Positions 5,363 through 7,832 of a DNA stretch of 7,832 nt are shown one piece after another (position 1 is the first letter of the stretch; each line of letters begins with the position of its first letter). The position numbers and the translations under genes were made by a program. The stretch is from positions 1 through 7,832 of the forward strand of contig CASBHZ010000112.1 in the NCBI GenBank assembly GCA_949123685.1, in the 5' to 3' direction. Origin of the DNA: an uncultured Bacteroidales bacterium. GTDB taxonomy: Bacteria > Bacteroidota > Bacteroidia > Bacteroidales > Muribaculaceae. A model generated the notes under the pieces. That model saw nothing but the letters and a program-made list of their open reading frames with translations. It made no database searches and was not told where the DNA came from.

Positions 5363-6562
5363 TCATTTGGCTCCTATCCATGTGAGCTGTTTCCATATTC
5401 CTTCCATTGGTCCATGGCTGAAACGCTTCATCCAAAGGCGACACAGGTATAACTGCATCATGAAAATGGCTATTCCGACAAAGAAACTTGCCGTTATTCC
5501 TAATTTGTCGTGGAGCCCTAATCCCCAATTATAATAAATGAATGAGCCTATCATGCTTTGTGTGACGTAGTTTGTCATGCTCATCCTTCCATAAGGAATC
5601 AAACGGGAAAGTAGTTTCTTGGTCTTGTCAGTATTATAAAACAGGAAGAGAACTCCTGACACTATCAATGTCATGAAGCATAGATTATAGAGGGAACTTA
5701 ATAGGAGATGTAGCTGAGAAATCAGTTCCTTGTTGTTGATATAATCAGGCAGCATAGCGTCAATGCCCTTAAGGGCACAAAAGAGGGGGAGTGCCCAGCA
5801 AGCGGCGATGCCCCATCCTTTCATTGCGGGTTTGAGCATCCATCCCTGACGTCCTATAACCATTCCGGCGATAAAAAGTCCGGCAGTCTGAAATATCCTG
5901 CCGTGATCCCATGCCCAGGCAAGGCTTGCAAGCTGACCTTCCCAAAGGTTTACCATTACGGTCTGGATGAACGATCCTTCCGACTGCATTGCGAATGTGG
6001 CTGCCCATAATTCAGAAGTAGGCACTTTTGCCACCTGATATGCAGGGTCTATCAATAATTGCACAATATTATATATCGCTACCGGTTGCAACATGAATAT
6101 TGCAGTGAGAGCAATGAGTAATTTTGTTTTTAATCGGCATGTAAGAACGAGTATTATTCCTACTAAAGAATACATCACGAGTATTTCGGCAGTAAAGAAA
6201 GCAGCGTCAACGCAGCCAAAAATGAAAAGGAGGATAAGTCGCCAGCAGAAACGGCTTCTGAAATCTTTTCCTTTCATTTTCTGATTATCATCCTGAATGA
6301 AAAAACTGAATCCGAAAAGCAAGGCAAAGATTGCATATGCCTTTCCACCAAAAGCAAAGAATAGGGAATCCCAGATAGCTTTATCTGTAAAATTAAGCCA
6401 TGATGGTTGGAGCGAAGTGTCCGGGTAAGAATAGAAGTTGAAATGTTCGATATTGTGTAACAGAACAATTCCCATAACTGCTACGCCACGTAGCACATCT
6501 GCAACGGTCACGCGACGATGTCGCTTAATTTCTCCATCTTTAAGCATTATTCCCTCGTTCAT
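5363..6562 (-). CDS. DUF418 (YeiB-like) multipass membrane protein
   Basis: An integral inner-membrane protein of 399 residues, the usual size for DUF418. The N-terminus has R-V-T-V-A-D-V-L-R-G-V-A-V-M-G-I-V-L-L-H-N-I at 17-38, the family's D-x-L-R-G and G-I-x-L-x-N-I pattern in the first helix. About eight to ten hydrophobic segments follow, including 64-88, 107-140, 145-170, 226-236, 250-264 and 285-309. The DUF418 domain closes the protein with Y-G-R-M-S-M-T-N-Y-V-T-Q-S at 324-336 and H-G-P-M-E-G-I-W-K-Q-L-T-W at 383-395. The biochemical role is unknown; transport or acyl-transfer activity has been suggested for related families. The start at 6562 is followed by another ATG at 6547 with GAGGG just before it, so the N-terminus may be five residues shorter. 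yaaA follows 20 bp downstream. Confidence 0.87.
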   Translation of the reverse strand: MNEGIMLKDGEIKRHRRVTVADVLRGVAVMGIVLLHNIEHFNFYSYPDTSLQPSWLNFTDKAIWDSLFFAFGGKAYAIFALLFGFSFFIQDDNQKMKGKDFRSRFCWRLILLFIFGCVDAAFFTAEILVMYSLVGIILVLTCRLKTKLLIALTAIFMLQPVAIYNIVQLLIDPAYQVAKVPTSELWAATFAMQSEGSFIQTVMVNLWEGQLASLAWAWDHGRIFQTAGLFIAGMVIGRQGWMLKPAMKGWGIAACWALPLFCALKGIDAMLPDYINNKELISQLHLLLSSLYNLCFMTLIVSGVLFLFYNTDKTKKLLSRLIPYGRMSMTNYVTQSMIGSFIYYNWGLGLHDKLGITASFFVGIAIFMMQLYLCRLWMKRFSHGPMEGIWKQLTWIGAK

Positions 6563-6667
6563 GATTATTTTGGTTTTAAAGGTTATTGTATATGATATGT
6601 GTTTGAACTGATCACCTGCCTCACCTGCTTAGGAAATTGGATCAGCATAAATAGTTGATATATAATG

Positions 6668-6694
6668 AAAAAGGACTACTAAAAGTAGTCCTTT
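6668..6694 (-). terminator. Intrinsic terminator of tRNA-Glu
   Basis: A perfect 10-bp stem, AAAGGACTAC (6670-6679) with GTAGTCCTTT (6685-6694), has a 5-nt loop. On the minus strand it ends in a run of five T (6672-6668). The first base of the stem is also the last base of the encoded CCA end of the tRNA, so the two elements abut with no spacer. Confidence 0.82.
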
Positions 6695-6768
6695 GGTAGT
6701 CGATCCGGGACTCGAACCCGAGTCTCCACCGTGAGAGGGTGGCGTGCTAACCGCTACACTAATCGACC
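6694..6768 (-). tRNA. tRNA-Glu (anticodon CTC)
   Basis: On the minus strand the acceptor GGTCGAT pairs with ATCGACT (G1-U72 wobble), followed by discriminator A and CCA (6696-6694). The D arm contains AGTGTAGCGGTTAGCAC. The anticodon stem CCACC/GGTGG encloses C-T-CTC-A-C, giving anticodon CTC, which reads GAG (Glu). The T arm is TCGGG-TTCGAGT-CCCGG. CCA appears encoded, unlike in the tRNA-Met gene, although the bases also belong to the join with the terminator. Confidence 0.92.
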
Positions 6769-6789
6769 ATGTTTTTCGGTTTTGCGATG

Positions 6790-6821
6790 CAAAGTTATAA
6801 ATAATTTTTATTCTGTGCAAA
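6790..6821 (-). promoter_or_regulatory. Promoter of tRNA-Glu
   Basis: On the minus strand TTTG (6821-6818), a 20-bp spacer and TAACTTTG (6797-6790) match the Bacteroidota consensus. As in the tRNA-Met promoter, the -7 element runs into a palindrome, TTTGC-ATC-GCAAA (6793-6781), over the expected start point. Confidence 0.75.
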
Positions 6822-6889
6822 TTTTTCTACGAAAAAATGTAAAATTAAATTTTAGGAGGGGTTGAGGATAATCGGTGTGTCGGAAAAAT

Positions 6890-6963
6890 GGGGTGATATG
6901 GGGCGGTATGGGGTTATATGGGATGGGGAGATATGGGGTGTGGTGATATGTGGAGATATGGGG
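6890..6963 (+). repeat. Degenerate ATATGGGG repeat array with G-quadruplex potential
   Basis: Blocks of G recur at about 10-bp spacing on the plus strand: GGGG at 6890, 6900, 6910, 6925, 6935 and 6960, and GGG at 6920. They are separated mainly by 6-nt loops such as TGATAT, CGGTAT, TTATAT and AGATAT. The span 6890-6928 meets the canonical G3+N1-7 quadruplex rule. The unit is roughly NNATATGGGG. Another copy (TGATATGGGGTGATATGG) reappears at 7017-7034, after the 12-bp array. Confidence 0.75.
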
Positions 6964-7022
6964 TAAGATGATATATAAGATGATATATAAGATGATATAT
7001 AAGATGATATATAAGATGATAT
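6964..7022 (+). repeat. 12-bp tandem repeat TAAGATGATATA, 4.9 copies
   Basis: Four perfect copies of TAAGATGATATA start at 6964, 6976, 6988 and 7000. A fifth (7012-7022) lacks only its last base and merges into ATGGGG. The copies are identical, so the array is young or kept uniform by slippage or recombination. Its GATGATAT core resembles the GATAT of the flanking G-rich units, suggesting one grew out of the other. Confidence 0.92.
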
Positions 7023-7044
7023 GGGGTGATATGGATGTCGTTTA

Positions 7045-7076
7045 CTTGTGTTATATCGCAGAAGTTGCTATATTTG
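7045..7076 (+). promoter_or_regulatory. Predicted promoter upstream of the FKBP gene
   Basis: TATATTTG (7069-7076) is a perfect -7 element. The -33 position has CTTG (7045-7048), 20 bp upstream, one mismatch from TTTG. Transcription would begin near 7083, leaving an unusually long leader of about 220 nt before the FKBP start at 7307. It lies directly downstream of the repeat array. Confidence 0.5.
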
Positions 7077-7200
7077 TATTTGAAAATTGTGCTGACAGTG
7101 AGTTGGACTTAAATTGTGTGTTTACATAATGAATGAGTTGGAAAGGGATACATTTGAAAGGAGCTGGGTGAGATGCTTTCGGGTGAGGTGTGTGATGCCG

Positions 7201-7240
7201 TTGGCTCATATATGCGTTGGCTTATATAATTTAGACGCAG
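7201..7240 (+). repeat. Short intergenic repeat, copy 1 (with 16-bp internal duplication)
   Basis: TTGGCTCATAT (7201-7211) is repeated as TTGGCTTATAT (7217-7227) with a 16-bp period. The segment 7218-7240, TGGCTTAT-AT-AATTTAGAC-G-CAG, reappears at 7802-7824 with three mismatches. It lies in the probable leader of the FKBP gene. Confidence 0.55.
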
Positions 7241-7306
7241 GTTTAGGGCGGAGTGTAGTTTGGGGAGTGCAGTTTTAAGGTAATAATAATTTTAAATAAG
7301 TTCATA

Positions 7307-7705
7307 ATGGCAAAACAAGAATACGTACAGAAAAATAAACAATGGCTCGCTGCCAAGGCGGCGGAGCCGGGTGTGATCTCAATTGACAAAGGTGTTTGTT
7401 ATAAAGTGTTGAAAAAGGGTGATCCGAAAGGGGCTTCTCCAAACAGGAGTAGCGTTGTGACGGCACATTATGTGGGAAAAACTATCAACGGCAAGACCTT
7501 TGACAGTAGCCGTGGCGGTGTGGCACCCGCATTCAGGCTCCGGGATCTTATCCCGGGTTGGATAATAGCTTTGCAACAGATGCATGTTGGTGACAAATGG
7601 GAGATCTATATCCCGGCGGAACAGGCTTACGGCTCTCGCAGTATCCCCGGAATACCCGGTGGTTCGACACTCATTTTTGAAATCGAGTTGCTTGGAGTGG
7701 GGTGA
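7307..7705 (+). CDS. FKBP-type peptidyl-prolyl cis-trans isomerase
   Basis: A 132-residue protein that speeds cis-trans rotation of X-proline bonds during protein folding. No signal peptide or lipobox follows M-A-K-Q, so it is probably cytoplasmic. Residues 1-25 are a charged helical lead. Residues about 45-131 form the FKBP domain. The pocket residues line up with human FKBP12: Tyr55 (Y26), F-D at 65-66 (F36-D37), Phe76 (F46), L-I-P-G-W at 81-85 (Trp85 = W59), Tyr108 (Y82) and Phe124 (F99). The end S-T-L-I-F-E-I-E-L-L is canonical. Only one domain is present, without the dimerisation part of FkpA or Mip or the SlyD insert. The start codon follows an AT-rich stretch without Shine-Dalgarno. 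No partner gene is visible in the window. Confidence 0.93.
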   Translation: MAKQEYVQKNKQWLAAKAAEPGVISIDKGVCYKVLKKGDPKGASPNRSSVVTAHYVGKTINGKTFDSSRGGVAPAFRLRDLIPGWIIALQQMHVGDKWEIYIPAEQAYGSRSIPGIPGGSTLIFEIELLGVG

Positions 7706-7752
7706 TAATTGATAATTAATGGTTAATAATTAATGGTTGATAATTAATGGTT
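7704..7752 (+). repeat. 14-bp tandem repeat GATAATTAATGGTT, 3.5 copies
   Basis: Three adjacent copies occupy 7711-7724, 7725-7738 (first base A) and 7739-7752. A half copy (GATAATT, 7704-7710) precedes them and overlaps the FKBP stop codon. A separate GATAATTAAT is at 7763-7772. The unit contains the palindrome TTAATTAA-like core ATTAAT. It sits directly at the gene's 3' end; no GC-rich terminator is visible there. Confidence 0.85.
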
Positions 7753-7801
7753 GATGTCGAGGGATAATTAATGTGAACACTTACTGATTATTTCGGTATA
7801 A

Positions 7802-7824
7802 TGGCTTATGCAATTTAGACACAG
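7802..7824 (+). repeat. Short intergenic repeat, copy 2
   Basis: TGGCTTAT-GC-AATTTAGAC-A-CAG matches 7218-7240 at 20 of 23 positions, same orientation. The two copies bracket the FKBP gene. The window ends 8 bp later, so the right boundary cannot be seen. Confidence 0.55.
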
Positions 7825-7832
7825 TGGCGCAT

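Larger units (their letters stand above)
6822..7306. other. 485-bp gene-free region between tRNA-Glu promoter and FKBP gene
   Basis: No convincing gene is present. From left to right the region holds AT-rich DNA (to about 6855), a G-rich array (6890-6963), a 12-bp tandem array (6964-7022), a plus-strand promoter (7045-7076), and a G-rich, codon-poor leader with short repeats (7201-7240) that runs up to the FKBP start. The plus strand is markedly G-rich and C-poor from about 6855 to 7265, a strand asymmetry not seen in the neighbouring genes. Confidence 0.6.

Noticed and set aside
6563..6600. Promoter for the DUF418 gene
   Set aside because: The best candidate, TAACCTTT on the minus strand, misses the consensus TAnnTTTG at two positions and has no -33 partner. 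A real promoter must exist or the gene reads from elsewhere, but I cannot place it.
6964..7022. Tandem array considered as CRISPR, or as a plasmid/phage iteron origin
   Set aside because: The units abut with no unique spacers, no cas genes are near, and no replication initiator gene is present.
7129..7278. Small plus-strand ORF of 49 codons (M-N-E-L-E-R-D-T-F-E...) downstream of the predicted promoter
   Set aside because: Its R-, G-, V-, C- and W-rich composition is what G-rich non-coding DNA gives by chance. It spans the intergenic repeat 7218-7240 and has no recognisable domain. Conservation data would be needed to revive it.

Overview
The window looks like the end of a contig from a Bacteroidales (Bacteroidota) genome, probably a gut commensal. 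Three features point there. Several start regions carry the Bacteroidota housekeeping promoter pattern, TTTG at -33, 19-20 bp, then TAnnTTTG at -7. Start codons generally lack a Shine-Dalgarno sequence. The gene families are typical of the group: DUF418 protein, Bacteroidota-type nucleoside symporter, MurB next to a PhnP-like hydrolase, and a cytoplasmic FKBP. I cannot name a genus. Bases 1-48 are not genomic: they are an Illumina P7/read-2 adapter with an 8-base index, left on the contig edge.

Layout. 49-454 (-): the 5' third of a nucleoside:H+ symporter, cut by the adapter, with a clear promoter at 485-515. 534-578: five tandem 9-bp units. 591-1259 (-): a Crp/Fnr-type regulator with inverted repeats upstream. 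1399-1472 (-): tRNA-Met(CAT) with promoter and terminator. 1619-2548 (+): a predicted lipoprotein with a BamE/OmlA-like C-terminus. 2590-4374 (+): one uninterrupted ORF joining MurB to a PhnP-like metallo-beta-lactamase-fold hydrolase. 4375-4568: convergent spacer holding a 17-bp perfect hairpin. 4569-5342 (-): YaaA. 5363-6562 (-): DUF418 membrane protein, 20 bp upstream of yaaA and probably in one operon with it. 6694-6768 (-): tRNA-Glu(CTC) with promoter and terminator. 6822-7306: a 485-bp gene-free stretch with a G-rich repeat array, a 12-bp tandem array, a promoter and short repeats. 7307-7705 (+): FKBP-type peptidyl-prolyl isomerase. 7704-7832: AT-rich tandem repeats and a second copy of an intergenic repeat.

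How the genes relate. The lipoprotein and the MurB fusion are 41 bp apart in the same direction and could share a transcript; both act at the cell envelope. YaaA (peroxide stress, iron) and the DUF418 protein form a second unit. No mobile element, CRISPR array, toxin-antitoxin or defence system is visible. The most unusual gene is the MurB-hydrolase fusion. The most unusual non-coding region is the G-rich and 12-bp repeat array upstream of the FKBP gene.
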